Source: DASSFG01 sp035547915
GTDB taxonomy: Bacteria; Planctomycetota; Planctomycetia; Pirellulales; JAICIG01
Direction: 5' to 3'
Assembly: GCA_035547915.1 (NCBI GenBank)
Contig: DASZTS010000094.1
Span: 91,587 to 155,586, forward strand
DNA length: 64,000 nt
Below, in pieces: positions 1 through 8,463 of this stretch. The notes below the pieces were generated by a model that saw only the letters and a list, made by a program, of their open reading frames with translations, had not been told where the DNA came from and searched no databases. The translations under genes were made by a program, and so were the position numbers. Positions within the stretch are counted from its first letter, which is position 1. The number at the start of each line of letters is the position of its first letter.

Positions 1-553
1 TGTTCCACTGCTGCTGGCCGCGGTTGCGGCTGGTATAGTTGCGGCGACTCGACATCGTGGCATCCACCGTTCGCTTACGGCCGTCTCGCAGGATGCCGAT
101 TTCGATTTGCTCGTCTGCGCCGACGCGGTCGACTTGCCGCCTCAGTTCGTCGAGGTTCGAAACACGGTGGCCGTTGATGCTCAAGATCTCGTCGCCGCGA
201 TCGAGGCCCGCTTCCTCGGCCGGGCTGCCAGGTTGCACACGTCGGACCTCGAGTGGATTCGAATGGTCGTTGTACAACACCACGCCTAGGCTCGCATGTC
301 CTTGCTGACGGCTGGCCTGCGAACCGCGCGACGAGCTGCGGTTATTGTTGTTATTCGACCTATTGTTGTTGTCGTCGGATTGCTGATCGCGCGACGAGCG
401 ATCGCGGTCGTCGTTCGCGCTCGAGTCGCTGGAATCATCGCGGCTCGAATCGTTGCGACTCTGGGCCGCAACGCTGCCCGCCGTCAACGCCCATGCAGAC
501 AGGGCGAGGACGCCAATGGTCTTGCTCAGAGAGCGGAACCAAAACTTTCGCAT
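1..553 (-). CDS. Exported PDZ-domain protein, C-terminus beyond window
   Basis: The gene reads leftward off the window edge, so only the first 184 codons are present. The ATG at 553 follows an AGGAGG ribosome site (CCTCCT on the plus strand, about 561-566). Residues 1-31 form a signal peptide (MRKFWFR, a hydrophobic core, then an AQS-like cleavage site). A Ser/Asp/Asn/Arg-rich low-complexity linker follows to about residue 82. From about 85 a PDZ domain is clear: GVVLYND, VQPGSPAEEAGL, GDEILSING. PDZ domains bind C-terminal peptides; here the domain probably works outside the cytoplasm as a scaffold or protease accessory. No protease domain lies upstream of the PDZ, but one could lie beyond the edge. 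The PDZ call is secure and the function is open. Confidence 0.82.
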   Translation of the reverse strand, partial: MRKFWFRSLSKTIGVLALSAWALTAGSVAAQSRNDSSRDDSSDSSANDDRDRSSRDQQSDDNNNRSNNNNNRSSSRGSQASRQQGHASLGVVLYNDHSNPLEVRRVQPGSPAEEAGLDRGDEILSINGHRVSNLDELRRQVDRVGADEQIEIGILRDGRKRTVDATMSSRRNYTSRNRGQQQWN

Positions 554-1011
554 CTACCTTCCTCCTAAAAGTGAAACCTGGTTGCGCACCACAAGACCTT
601 CTTGAGGCGCGCGAACGCCAACGTCTCAGAACACGACAAGAACCCAAAGCGCTTGGCCGACCGTGGCCGCGACAAAGTGCAACGAAAGAGCGCCCACCCT
701 GGGCTTCAGAAGGACACGAAAGTGATCAGCCGACCGATCATACCGAATGCGGTGGCGGCAGAAGGCCTGAGCAAAGGCCGCCCGGCCGTCGAGCGTCGAT
801 CGGCCGGGCGCGTCTGCATCAAAACATATTCGTGACCCCAGACAATGTCAAATGAAAGTTGCATGAGCGTCGCGCGCGGTTCGACAGCATTCTTTGGGCC
901 GCGGGAACGCGAATATGTGCTGCGGAATTTGGCATACTAAATGCTCCTTTTCCGTCGAAAACACGCGGCTCATTGATCAACTGCACGAATGCGAAAAAGA
1001 GGATTCTAGTC
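554..1011. other. Intergenic region with a strong hairpin
   Basis: No convincing gene lies between the leftward PDZ gene and the rightward small Cys protein; open frames here lack a start context and protein-like composition. The region holds a perfect 9-bp inverted repeat, GCCCGGCCG at 780-788 and CGGCCGGGC at 801-809, with a 12-nt loop. No T-run follows it, so it is not a standard intrinsic terminator. Promoters for both divergent genes should lie here, but I see no good sigma70 match. Confidence 0.5.
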
Positions 1012-1239
1012 ATGGCACATCACGAAGAATGGGGACTGTGCAAAGACTGCAAATGGTTTCAGATCGAACCGGCTGCCCAACCGGATGACGAAACGATGGG
1101 ACTGTGCATCGACGAGGAATTGCAACGTTTCCGGTTGCGCGTCTCCGGCAACAGCGGTTGCAACCGATTCATTGCCGGCGAGGTTGCGCACGCCGTCGGC
1201 TCGAGCGCCGCACCGCCGATCGCTGTGCCAACGCGCTAA
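1012..1239 (+). CDS. Small four-cysteine protein
   Basis: A 75-residue protein. I chose the ATG at 1012 because AGAGGA lies at 996-1001; the frame is open further upstream without a ribosome site. Cysteines at 10 and 13 form a CKDCKWF motif, with two more at 32 and 50, which suggests one structural metal site. No signal peptide or membrane segment is seen. The C-terminal 15-20 residues are Ala/Pro-rich and probably disordered. Cytoplasmic, function unknown. The next small gene starts 27 bp downstream on the same strand, so the two may be co-transcribed. Confidence 0.6.
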   Translation: MAHHEEWGLCKDCKWFQIEPAAQPDDETMGLCIDEELQRFRLRVSGNSGCNRFIAGEVAHAVGSSAAPPIAVPTR

Positions 1240-1266
1240 TCCCGCCCGACGAAGCTGGTAGATCAG

Positions 1267-1512
1267 ATGGAACCGAAAACGATCCAGAATATCGACGAGC
1301 CCGACAGGCACGACTCGGAATCGCCGAAACAAGTCGCACCGCCTCACGAAGTCGAATTGGCAGACAACTTCGATCGGCGGCAAATGGTGCGGGACTTTGT
1401 CGCCCAACACCCAGACGCCTCGGCTGACGATGTCGTACGCGCCTTTCATGAGAGGAGGGTCGACGTCTCGACGACGCTCGTCCTCCAAGAGTTAGAACGG
1501 CGTCGGAGCTGA
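1267..1512 (+). CDS. Small protein with HTH-like helical module
   Basis: An 81-residue acidic/basic mixed protein starting at an ATG 27 bp after the four-cysteine gene. Residues 1-35 are charged and probably disordered. Residues 38-78 form a helical module: MVRDFVAQHPDAS, then VVRAFHERRVDVS. This matches the N-terminal module of the basic protein at 62807 in the same window (REFLSKHPKA, then a GVRVS turn), so the two are probably paralogous DNA-binding-like modules. No enzyme motif is present. That it is a gene is likely; a role in DNA binding is inferred only from the predicted helices and the paralogue. Confidence 0.55.
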   Translation: MEPKTIQNIDEPDRHDSESPKQVAPPHEVELADNFDRRQMVRDFVAQHPDASADDVVRAFHERRVDVSTTLVLQELERRRS

Positions 1513-1580
1513 GTGACCTATGCGAGAATTGATTCTGACGCGCCGACTATGTTGCCGGGCAAACAGCTGTCGGACGGACG

Positions 1581-2780
1581 TTATGCCGGCTCGCCAAAAC
1601 CGAGGACGCGGCGAACTTCGGCCGGCGTAGTGAGATGTGCCTCGACCGCCTCGCAGGCTCGACGAAAAAGGGGTACCATGCCGGCCTCAATGGCCAGTTG
1701 CTCTAAGCGGGCGCGGTCACCTCGCGAAAGAATGGTCCGCGCCAGTTCGTTCCCCTGTATGACCAACATCTCCGCCAGGGCAACGCGGCCGCGATAACCC
1801 GTGCCGCGGCAGTCGGCGCACCCCGCCGGTATACTCATTTCTTTGATCGGCAGCCCGAGCCGCAGATCAGCAGCCTCGACCGTTTGTGCGCATTCGCAAA
1901 GCCGCCGCACCAAACGTTGCGATATGATCGCCAAGATGCCGCTGCGTAAGAGGTAGGGAGCGATCTCCATGTCGCTGAGCCGGCTGACGGCACCGGCGGC
2001 GCTGGCCGCGTGGAAACTGCTGATCACGAGATGCCCGGTCAGCGAGGCCTGGAAGACGGTCTCCGCGGTAGCGCGATCGCGGATCTCGCCCACCATGATA
2101 ACCTCGGGATCCTGTCGCAATAGAAATCGCAGACCGGCCGCCAAATCGAAGCCGGCCGCGGCATTGACTTGCGTTTGCGCTACGCCCGGCACCGCCATCT
2201 CGATCGGGTCTTCGAGCGACGCCAGGCTGCGCCGTCCCTCCGACCGCCGGCCGATCTCGCTGAGGCAGGCGTAGAGCGTCGTCGTCTTACCGCTGCCGGC
2301 CGGACCGGTGACGAGGATGGCGCCCGAGGTTTCCGTCAACAGCCGGCGCAACTCGCCGATCAGTTCGGGACGCAGGCCGAGCGCATCGAGCGCCACATAC
2401 GGGCCACGGTCGGCAAATAACCGCACGACGGCCTTCTCGCCATACAGCGTGGGAAACGTGCTGACGCGCACCTCGTTGCCCGCGGTCTCGCGGATGCGCC
2501 CCTCCTGCGGGACATCGGTGCGATAGGTGAGCAGCCCCGCCAGCACTTTGAGCCGAGCGATGACGTTGGACGAAACGCGCGCCGGCAGGACCGCCAGACC
2601 TTCGAGCACACCGTCGATGCGCCACCGCACGTCGAGCCCGTCGGCCATCGGCAGCAGGTGCAGATCGCTGGCTTGCGCTTCGTGCGCGGCGGAAAGTAGC
2701 CGATCGACCGCGAGCGTCGCAAACTGCGGTTCGTTCGCGTCCAATGTCATCAATTCACGACGCAAGCTTTCGAGATTCAT
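1581..2780 (-). CDS. GspE/PilB-type secretion ATPase
   Basis: A 399-residue P-loop ATPase of the type II secretion/type IV pilus family, which powers pseudopilus or pilus assembly at the inner membrane. Walker A is GPAGSGKTT at residues 159-167, the Asp box LEDPIE lies near 190, and Walker B VIMVGEIRD is at 217-225. The region before about 130 is the usual N2 domain (ASDLHLLP, WRIDGVLEG). A zinc-finger insert near residue 300 has an unusual CEC first half and a normal CADC second half; GspE members usually have CxxC twice. It is shorter than typical GspE (about 500 aa) because the N-terminal platform-binding domain is missing. No other secretion genes are adjacent. It diverges from the transglutaminase-like gene. 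Confidence 0.9.
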   Translation of the reverse strand: MNLESLRRELMTLDANEPQFATLAVDRLLSAAHEAQASDLHLLPMADGLDVRWRIDGVLEGLAVLPARVSSNVIARLKVLAGLLTYRTDVPQEGRIRETAGNEVRVSTFPTLYGEKAVVRLFADRGPYVALDALGLRPELIGELRRLLTETSGAILVTGPAGSGKTTTLYACLSEIGRRSEGRRSLASLEDPIEMAVPGVAQTQVNAAAGFDLAAGLRFLLRQDPEVIMVGEIRDRATAETVFQASLTGHLVISSFHAASAAGAVSRLSDMEIAPYLLRSGILAIISQRLVRRLCECAQTVEAADLRLGLPIKEMSIPAGCADCRGTGYRGRVALAEMLVIQGNELARTILSRGDRARLEQLAIEAGMVPLFRRACEAVEAHLTTPAEVRRVLGFGEPA

Positions 2781-2925
2781 ATTACAGAGCGATTGTACCT
2801 TGCGCGAGCGACGGGCTGCCAGTCGGCGGCTCGCCGGGTGGCAACCCTTGGCTTACAATCGAGCGTCCAGGATTCGGCGTTTCGGTCACTCCGGTCAGAC
2901 ACTCCTTTTCGCTCAGTCCAATACC

Positions 2926-5007
2926 ATGCAAAACTCACCGAACGCCCTGCGATGCGCGATCCTCGTCTGCTTGATATCGATTCCGATGGCCGCTTCGGCC
3001 CACGGTCAGCAGCCGGTCGACGGCGCCTTGGCAGCGACGAATGCAAACGGCCGACAGGCCCGCGTGCACAACCTCAAATTCCTTTCTGACCAGATCGACG
3101 ATGTTACGACGGCCGAGAACATTCTGCGTTCGTTCCTCAAGCCATCGATGGCGCAGGCCGAACGTGCGGAAGCACTGTGGAGGGCGGCCGTGAAGTACCG
3201 GCACCAGACGGTGCCGCCCAACGAGTTCTTGGCGGCCGATTGGGAAGCCCACGATCCGGTCAAACTGTTCAATGTATACGGCTATTGCATGTGTTGTTGT
3301 AGCTCGGCGGTCATCGAGGCGTTGAACCGACTCGACGGCCGCCAGGCTCGCGGACGGATTCTCAACGGCCATAGCGTGCCCGAGGTCCGCTTCGACGACG
3401 ACTGGCACATGTACGACGCCTCGCTCATCACCTACTTTCCGGGGCCCGATGGCCGGCCGGCCTCCGTCGACTCGATCAGTAAATCGATCGGCGAGTGGCA
3501 TGCCCAACACCCGGGTTATCAGCGGCAGCCCGCGCGGTTGCTGGAAATAATGCGCTCCGATGGTTGGACCGGTTGGAAGAGCCAGGGACCGAAGCTGCTC
3601 GCGAGTTGCCCGTTCTATCGCTTGGGCTATCTTCCCGCGCGGACCCACGGCTGGGACGCCACGATGCTCGAATACGATCGGCAGTGCGAGGTCTATGAAT
3701 ACGGTTACCAGGTCGGTCATCGTGCGGTCGTCTCCTTGCGGCCGGGGGAGTCGTTCGTACGCGAAGCGGGCAATCGCGGGTGGCATGTCAACATGCGCGA
3801 GTCGCCCGACTGGGACGGGCTGCGGGCGAAATCGACCGATGGCGACATGGAGTACCTGCGCGACTTCTTTCCCAAGTTCCATGGCCCGATGGTGGGTAAC
3901 GGATTTCATCGCTACAAACCCGATCTGGCTGTTGGCGGCCTTGCCGCGGGAACCGAGACGTTCGAGAACCTTGCCACCGATGCCTCCGTTGCGGACACGG
4001 CCGAGCGTCCGGTCGTACGACTTGCCGTCGGCGGCAAGCCGGGCGTCGCCGTCATCCCCCTTTCGTCGCCCTACGTCTACTTGAACGGACGCTTGTCGCT
4101 ACGGCCGTGGCGAAAAGCTACTGCCGATTCGGTGGCCGTCTCCCTCTCGACGAACAATGGACGGACGTTCCAAAAAATCTGGTCTGCCGACGAGACAGGT
4201 TGGAATCGAGCCGACGTCGATCTATCGCCGCACATTTTTCGTCGCTACGCCTATTGGCTCAAGATCGAGTTGAAGAGCGATTCGCCCCAAGGGGCCGGGC
4301 TCGCGGACTTCGCCGTCGAGAACGGCATCCAGCATGCGCCGCGCTCGATGCCGTTTCTCGGCCGAGGCGAAAATGCGCTCACCGTCGCGGCGGACGGCGA
4401 CCCGACGATCGCCACTCGCACGGTAACCTGCCGGCTGGCGGCCGAACCCGGCTTTCAGGAAAACGAAACGAGCGAGACGATGGGCCTGACCTTCGAGAAC
4501 CTCAACTTGGCCCATGGTGGCTGCTGGTGGCAAGGCGGCACGGGAGCGATGACCGTACCGGTCGAAACGCCGGGCGAGATCGTCGCCTTGCGGTTCGGCG
4601 GCCATTTTCGCGCTCGCGGCGAAAAGGACCTGCTCGTGGTTCGCGTCAGTTTCGATGAAGGACGCACCTGGCAAGAGGCGGCCCGGGTCGCCGGCCCGAC
4701 GCAAGGCCGCACGGAGTATTTTCGTTTCGACAAAGTGCCGCCGGCCGCCAAGCGGACCTTGTTGCGATATGAAATGACCGGCAACAACACGGTGGGTGTA
4801 TTGAGCTTCCGCGTCGATGCCGACTATCGCGATCCGACCGGCGTCGGCTTTCGGCCGTTCGAGGTGGTGCACCGGTGGCACGAGGCCGACCGCGAGAAGG
4901 AGTGGCGCGAGACGGTCGAGCGGTTGCCGCACTCGTATCGAATCACCACTGCCGCCGAGCCCGAAATGCTGTCGGTCGAATACCGCATGCCGCCGCAGAG
5001 CGAGTGA
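2926..5007 (+). CDS. Large secreted protein with transglutaminase-like domain
   Basis: A 693-residue exported protein. The frame is open far upstream, but the ATG at 2926 begins a clear signal peptide (hydrophobic 10-24, cleavage near 28), so I use that start. Residues about 50-300 carry what looks like a transglutaminase/papain-like fold: a cysteine cluster CMCCC at 121-125 followed by a helix, then GHSVPEVRF with His149, then YDAS with Asp164, spaced as a Cys-His-Asp triad. The C-terminal half is beta-rich (about 370-690), with repeated SLSTNNGRTF and VSFDEGRTW strands that look like Asp-box or carbohydrate-binding modules. Substrate unknown; polysaccharide or protein in the periplasm is plausible. 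The domain assignment rests on the triad pattern only. Confidence 0.75.
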   Translation: MQNSPNALRCAILVCLISIPMAASAHGQQPVDGALAATNANGRQARVHNLKFLSDQIDDVTTAENILRSFLKPSMAQAERAEALWRAAVKYRHQTVPPNEFLAADWEAHDPVKLFNVYGYCMCCCSSAVIEALNRLDGRQARGRILNGHSVPEVRFDDDWHMYDASLITYFPGPDGRPASVDSISKSIGEWHAQHPGYQRQPARLLEIMRSDGWTGWKSQGPKLLASCPFYRLGYLPARTHGWDATMLEYDRQCEVYEYGYQVGHRAVVSLRPGESFVREAGNRGWHVNMRESPDWDGLRAKSTDGDMEYLRDFFPKFHGPMVGNGFHRYKPDLAVGGLAAGTETFENLATDASVADTAERPVVRLAVGGKPGVAVIPLSSPYVYLNGRLSLRPWRKATADSVAVSLSTNNGRTFQKIWSADETGWNRADVDLSPHIFRRYAYWLKIELKSDSPQGAGLADFAVENGIQHAPRSMPFLGRGENALTVAADGDPTIATRTVTCRLAAEPGFQENETSETMGLTFENLNLAHGGCWWQGGTGAMTVPVETPGEIVALRFGGHFRARGEKDLLVVRVSFDEGRTWQEAARVAGPTQGRTEYFRFDKVPPAAKRTLLRYEMTGNNTVGVLSFRVDADYRDPTGVGFRPFEVVHRWHEADREKEWRETVERLPHSYRITTAAEPEMLSVEYRMPPQSE

Positions 5008-5028
5008 AGTCGGTTGACCGATGCGGCC

Positions 5029-6150
5029 CTACTCGGCCGACAAAACCCGGCCGACGCCGAACTGGTCGCCCGCTGCGACGGGCATGCCGGCGCGGAAATC
5101 GATCTCGACCATCTTCTCGCTGTGAACCGGCCGGCCCGTTTCGTCGGCCAGTGCCGTAAGGATCTGTTTCCCGGCGGCGTCGATCACTTCGCCCGTCGAC
5201 GGATAGGCATACTTGCCGTCCAGGCTGAAGGTCACCCAGCCGGGCTGTTCGCGCAGCGGAATGCTCGTCGTCGGCCGCGGCGGCTCGACCGTATTGTCGA
5301 AAACGTGGACGCGTTGATTGAAGGCGTCGACCACCCAGACCTCTCTTTCGTCGGGCGTCAGGCCGATACCGTGGCTCGGGCAGCCGTGCCGCTTGACCGG
5401 CCCGGTTTCGTAACCGGCCACTTCGACACGGTGCAGCTTCCTACCCGACGTCAAATCGCCGATTTCGAACCCGAGCAGACCGTTGACGCAGATATACGCA
5501 CGCGTGCCGCGGCCGTTGACCGTAAAGGGACGGATGGCGCCGGCGAACGGGCCGATCTCGGCGACGAGGCGGTGCGTGGAGGTATCGGCTGCGAACAAGA
5601 TCGGCGACTTCAATCCGCCCAAAAACATCCGCCGGCCGTCGCGGCTGACGACCGTGTTATGGGCACCGCTTTTGGTCTCGATCGATGTGATCAAGTCGCC
5701 GGTCGCGCCGTCGATCACATTCCAGGTGTCTTTTTCGAACGATGGAACGTACAGCGATTTTCCGTCGGGCGTGATCGACATGCGGTCGGTGCCGTTGGGA
5801 GGCGAGGTCTGCCACAGGGTCTGCTCGTTGACCAGGTCGACACAAAAAAGTTTCGATCGAGTGGTGAAGTACAATCTGCCGCTTACCGCGCTGGCGCACA
5901 CACCCTTGATGTTGTCGGGCTGCGGTTCGCGGCTGGCGGGCGTGGCGATCCGTTTGACGAAGCGATGACCGTCGTCGATGTCGAAGACCAGGATGCCGGC
6001 CCCACCGAACTCCAGGTAATCGCGAATGCCCGGACAGACGACGTACAAGTAGCGCCGCGCAGATTCTTCCGCCCACGACTGGCTGGGCACCACGAGGAAG
6101 ATCCCGAGGACGAACAACACACGCCGCGCAACTATCGGGCTTTTGATCAT
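5029..6150 (-). CDS. Exported YncE-like beta-propeller protein
   Basis: A 373-residue protein from the ATG at 6150. A longer frame exists, but this start gives a signal peptide (ARRVLFVLGIFLVV, then SWAEE). The mature part is a series of blade-like repeats: SITPDGKSLYVPS, VVSRDGRRMFLGG, GLTPDEREVWVVD, TFSLDGKYAYPST. These place it in the YncE/cytochrome-d1-type seven-bladed propeller superfamily. Such proteins are often binding scaffolds, and no catalytic residues can be named. It starts 17 bp after the deacetylase-like gene ends and is the last gene of the msrB operon. It converges with the gene ending at 5007, leaving 21 bp. Confidence 0.82.
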   Translation of the reverse strand: MIKSPIVARRVLFVLGIFLVVPSQSWAEESARRYLYVVCPGIRDYLEFGGAGILVFDIDDGHRFVKRIATPASREPQPDNIKGVCASAVSGRLYFTTRSKLFCVDLVNEQTLWQTSPPNGTDRMSITPDGKSLYVPSFEKDTWNVIDGATGDLITSIETKSGAHNTVVSRDGRRMFLGGLKSPILFAADTSTHRLVAEIGPFAGAIRPFTVNGRGTRAYICVNGLLGFEIGDLTSGRKLHRVEVAGYETGPVKRHGCPSHGIGLTPDEREVWVVDAFNQRVHVFDNTVEPPRPTTSIPLREQPGWVTFSLDGKYAYPSTGEVIDAAGKQILTALADETGRPVHSEKMVEIDFRAGMPVAAGDQFGVGRVLSAE

Positions 6151-6167
6151 CTTAGGTGGAACCAGGT

Positions 6168-7685
6168 TCAATGCTTTGTCGCGGTAGCAAGCAGGGCGGG
6201 CTTGAGGGTCCAGGCTTGCCGCTTGGCCAACTCCATCATGGCCGGCGCGCGGAAACCGGGTGGAAAGATGACCCATCCCCACAGCCGCGCGTCATCCTCG
6301 GCCACGTAATCGGCCGCCGCCAGGCGAGCCCGCTTGAGCGTGACCGACTCGGGTGGCTCGCGCCCCTCGACAAGCGTAGCTGCGACGTTGGCAAGCGCGA
6401 CCAGATAACTCTCCGGGGACACAGGCTTGCTGCCGAGCCAGACCGTGCTGGGGACGCGGCCCTGTCGATCGACGAAGTCCGCCACATCCACGGTCGTGCG
6501 GGCGAATTGCGACCAGTCGACCGTCAACTCGTCGGGAAAAGAAGTTCCCGCTTCCGTCGGCCCAAGCGGTGTGGTATCGAACAGCAACGGACGGTCCACC
6601 TTATCGACTACGGTGGCCACATATCGGTTCAGCAGCCAAAAGATCTCGCTGGCTGCGAGGGCAAATTCTGGATGCCGTTGGAAGGTTACATCGATCGTCA
6701 CGCGCTCGGCGACCATTTTGACGGCAGCCTTCGAAAGACTCCTGGCCCGTGCTCGGTCGACGTATAACTTCGCGGCCTCCGAGGCGGTGACGAACCGGAC
6801 ATCGTCGAAGCCGCGGATGAAACGGATGTAGCTCTCGAACGTTCGCCAAGCCACCGCCGATTCTTCGGGCGATTTTCGTGGCGGCAAGACCCATTTCTCG
6901 CGGGGCGGGTTCGCACCCGCACGAAAATTCACGCCGTCCCAGAACTCCTTGTGTACGAACTCGCACGGATGGTAGTAGATGCTCACCACACCGCCGCCTT
7001 CGTCGTGCAGCACACGGCGCGCCTGTTCGAAGCGGTCTTCGGCGGCCCGCAGATCGTGGTCGCCGTTGAGTCCGGTGCGCAGGGTGTGCGCCAACTTATA
7101 GAGGGTGAGTATGCCGCAGTAATAGTGTGGCCGACTGTCGAGCTTGACGTGATCGCCCGCGTCGAGATAGACGCCCATCCGCCAATTCCGCAAACCGCCG
7201 AACGACTGGGGCGCCCAGGAACTGCCCGGCTGGCCGTAACAAGTCGGGGCCTGTCCCAGAATGCGTTCTACGTCGGCGCGGCCGGCTCCTTCGCGACGTT
7301 CGAACTCGGCCACTCCCGCATCCCAGCCGAGGTCCGACAAGTACATGGCTGGGGTGGGTTGCACGCTATGCCAGTTCGAATGGTAGCCGATCTCGTGTTT
7401 CTTGAGAGCAGCCAGAACATCGAATCGCTCGCGCCGTTCGAGCGTGCGGGCCTTCTCGCCCACAACCTTGAACGTGGCGCGGATGCCCTGGTCCGTGAGA
7501 AACTCGGCCAGCTTCAGGGCCGCGTCGTCGCTGGCCGGTAGCAGATAATCCTCCGTGTCAAACCACAAGATCACATAAACGCGCGCGGAACCTGTGAGTT
7601 CGCCGGCCGCCGGTTGAGCCCGCGCAGAGGAAGCGATCGCCAGCAGGGCAATCAGTACAAACGGCCAGCGGACACGAACGTGCAT
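6168..7685 (-). CDS. Exported polysaccharide deacetylase-like protein
   Basis: A 505-residue secreted protein with a signal peptide over residues 1-23 (LIALLAIASSARA). Residues about 35-250 resemble the NodB/CE4 fold: WFDTED with Asp43 and Asp46 at the first strand, ATFKVVGEKAR at 70-80, and the metal motif HSNWH at 102-106. The family removes N- or O-acetyl groups from polysaccharides such as chitin or peptidoglycan using a metal. The C-terminal half (about 300-505) is a planctomycete-type extension of unknown role with several Trp/Tyr residues. Its start codon is 1 bp past the msrB stop, so the two are tightly co-transcribed. CE4-like fold likely, substrate unknown. Confidence 0.8.
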   Translation of the reverse strand: MHVRVRWPFVLIALLAIASSARAQPAAGELTGSARVYVILWFDTEDYLLPASDDAALKLAEFLTDQGIRATFKVVGEKARTLERRERFDVLAALKKHEIGYHSNWHSVQPTPAMYLSDLGWDAGVAEFERREGAGRADVERILGQAPTCYGQPGSSWAPQSFGGLRNWRMGVYLDAGDHVKLDSRPHYYCGILTLYKLAHTLRTGLNGDHDLRAAEDRFEQARRVLHDEGGGVVSIYYHPCEFVHKEFWDGVNFRAGANPPREKWVLPPRKSPEESAVAWRTFESYIRFIRGFDDVRFVTASEAAKLYVDRARARSLSKAAVKMVAERVTIDVTFQRHPEFALAASEIFWLLNRYVATVVDKVDRPLLFDTTPLGPTEAGTSFPDELTVDWSQFARTTVDVADFVDRQGRVPSTVWLGSKPVSPESYLVALANVAATLVEGREPPESVTLKRARLAAADYVAEDDARLWGWVIFPPGFRAPAMMELAKRQAWTLKPALLATATKH

Positions 7686-7686
7686 G

Positions 7687-8349
7687 CTACGGCCGTGCAG
7701 GAGCTTCTGATTTCTTCTTCGCCGCGGCCTTCTTCGTCGCTTCCTCGAACTTCAACGCGGCCGAATTGATGCAGTACCGCAGACCGGTGGGTTGGGGGCC
7801 ATCGCCGAAGACATGCCCCAGGTGGGCATCGCACCGGGCGCAGGTCACTTCCACCCGCGGCGTCCCGTCGCTGAGATCCTGCGCGGTATCCACCGCTTTC
7901 TCTCGCACGGGGGCATAAAAACTTGGCCATCCCGTGCCCGATTCAAACTTGGTATCGCTGCCGAATAATTTCGCCCCACAGCAGACGCAACGGTAGTCGC
8001 CCGGCCGTTTGTTGTGGACGTATTTCCCGGTGCCCGCGATCTCGGTCTCTTTCAGGCGCGTCACGCGGTACTGCTGCGGCGTCAAGATCCGCTTCCACTC
8101 GCGATCGGTCTTGCGTACCGGTTCGTCGTCTTCGTCCTCCGTAGAGGATGGCGACTCGCCGCTTTTCGACCGGTTGCTATCCGATTTGTCCGCCGCCGGC
8201 TTCTCGCTTTTATCCGAGGTGCCGGCCGGCTCGCGATCGGCTCCCTTAGGGCCGCCCAGCAGACCGCCCGACGGCATGGCCAAAAGGACGGCCCCGAGCA
8301 CCGCCGCGAGAAACGTCGCACACATCGAACGTCGGAGCATATTCTGCAT
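7687..8349 (-). CDS. msrB: Peptide-methionine (R)-S-oxide reductase, exported
   Basis: A 220-residue MsrB that reduces the R epimer of methionine sulfoxide in proteins. An AGGAG site lies just before the ATG at 8349. Residues 1-30 form a signal or anchor segment, and a charged Ser/Lys/Asp linker (about 35-80) precedes the catalytic domain. Structural zinc ligands are Cys121/Cys124 (CVCC) and Cys170/Cys173 (CARC). The catalytic Cys193 sits in RYCINSAAL. HLGHVFGDGP and FESGTGWPSFY are family signatures. The export segment implies repair of oxidised proteins outside the cytoplasm. The C-terminus is Lys/Ala-rich. First gene of a leftward operon with the deacetylase-like and propeller genes. Confidence 0.95.
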   Translation of the reverse strand: MQNMLRRSMCATFLAAVLGAVLLAMPSGGLLGGPKGADREPAGTSDKSEKPAADKSDSNRSKSGESPSSTEDEDDEPVRKTDREWKRILTPQQYRVTRLKETEIAGTGKYVHNKRPGDYRCVCCGAKLFGSDTKFESGTGWPSFYAPVREKAVDTAQDLSDGTPRVEVTCARCDAHLGHVFGDGPQPTGLRYCINSAALKFEEATKKAAAKKKSEAPARP

Positions 8350-8463
8350 GATCTCCTACTCGTGGTTCCGGCCGGCGCGATAGCGCCAGCATACCCCCGC
8401 TGCCGCCGCGCCGCAATGAAACTGAGGTTGCCAGGGACGGCCCCGTCTGGCATCACGTAGGGC

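Noticed and set aside
780..809. GC hairpin as a transcription terminator
   Set aside because: No T-run follows the stem, and it lies upstream of both flanking genes rather than after a stop codon.
5014..6309. Rightward open frame of 431 codons
   Set aside because: It is antisense to the exported propeller gene, with no ribosome site and Arg/Asp-rich composition.
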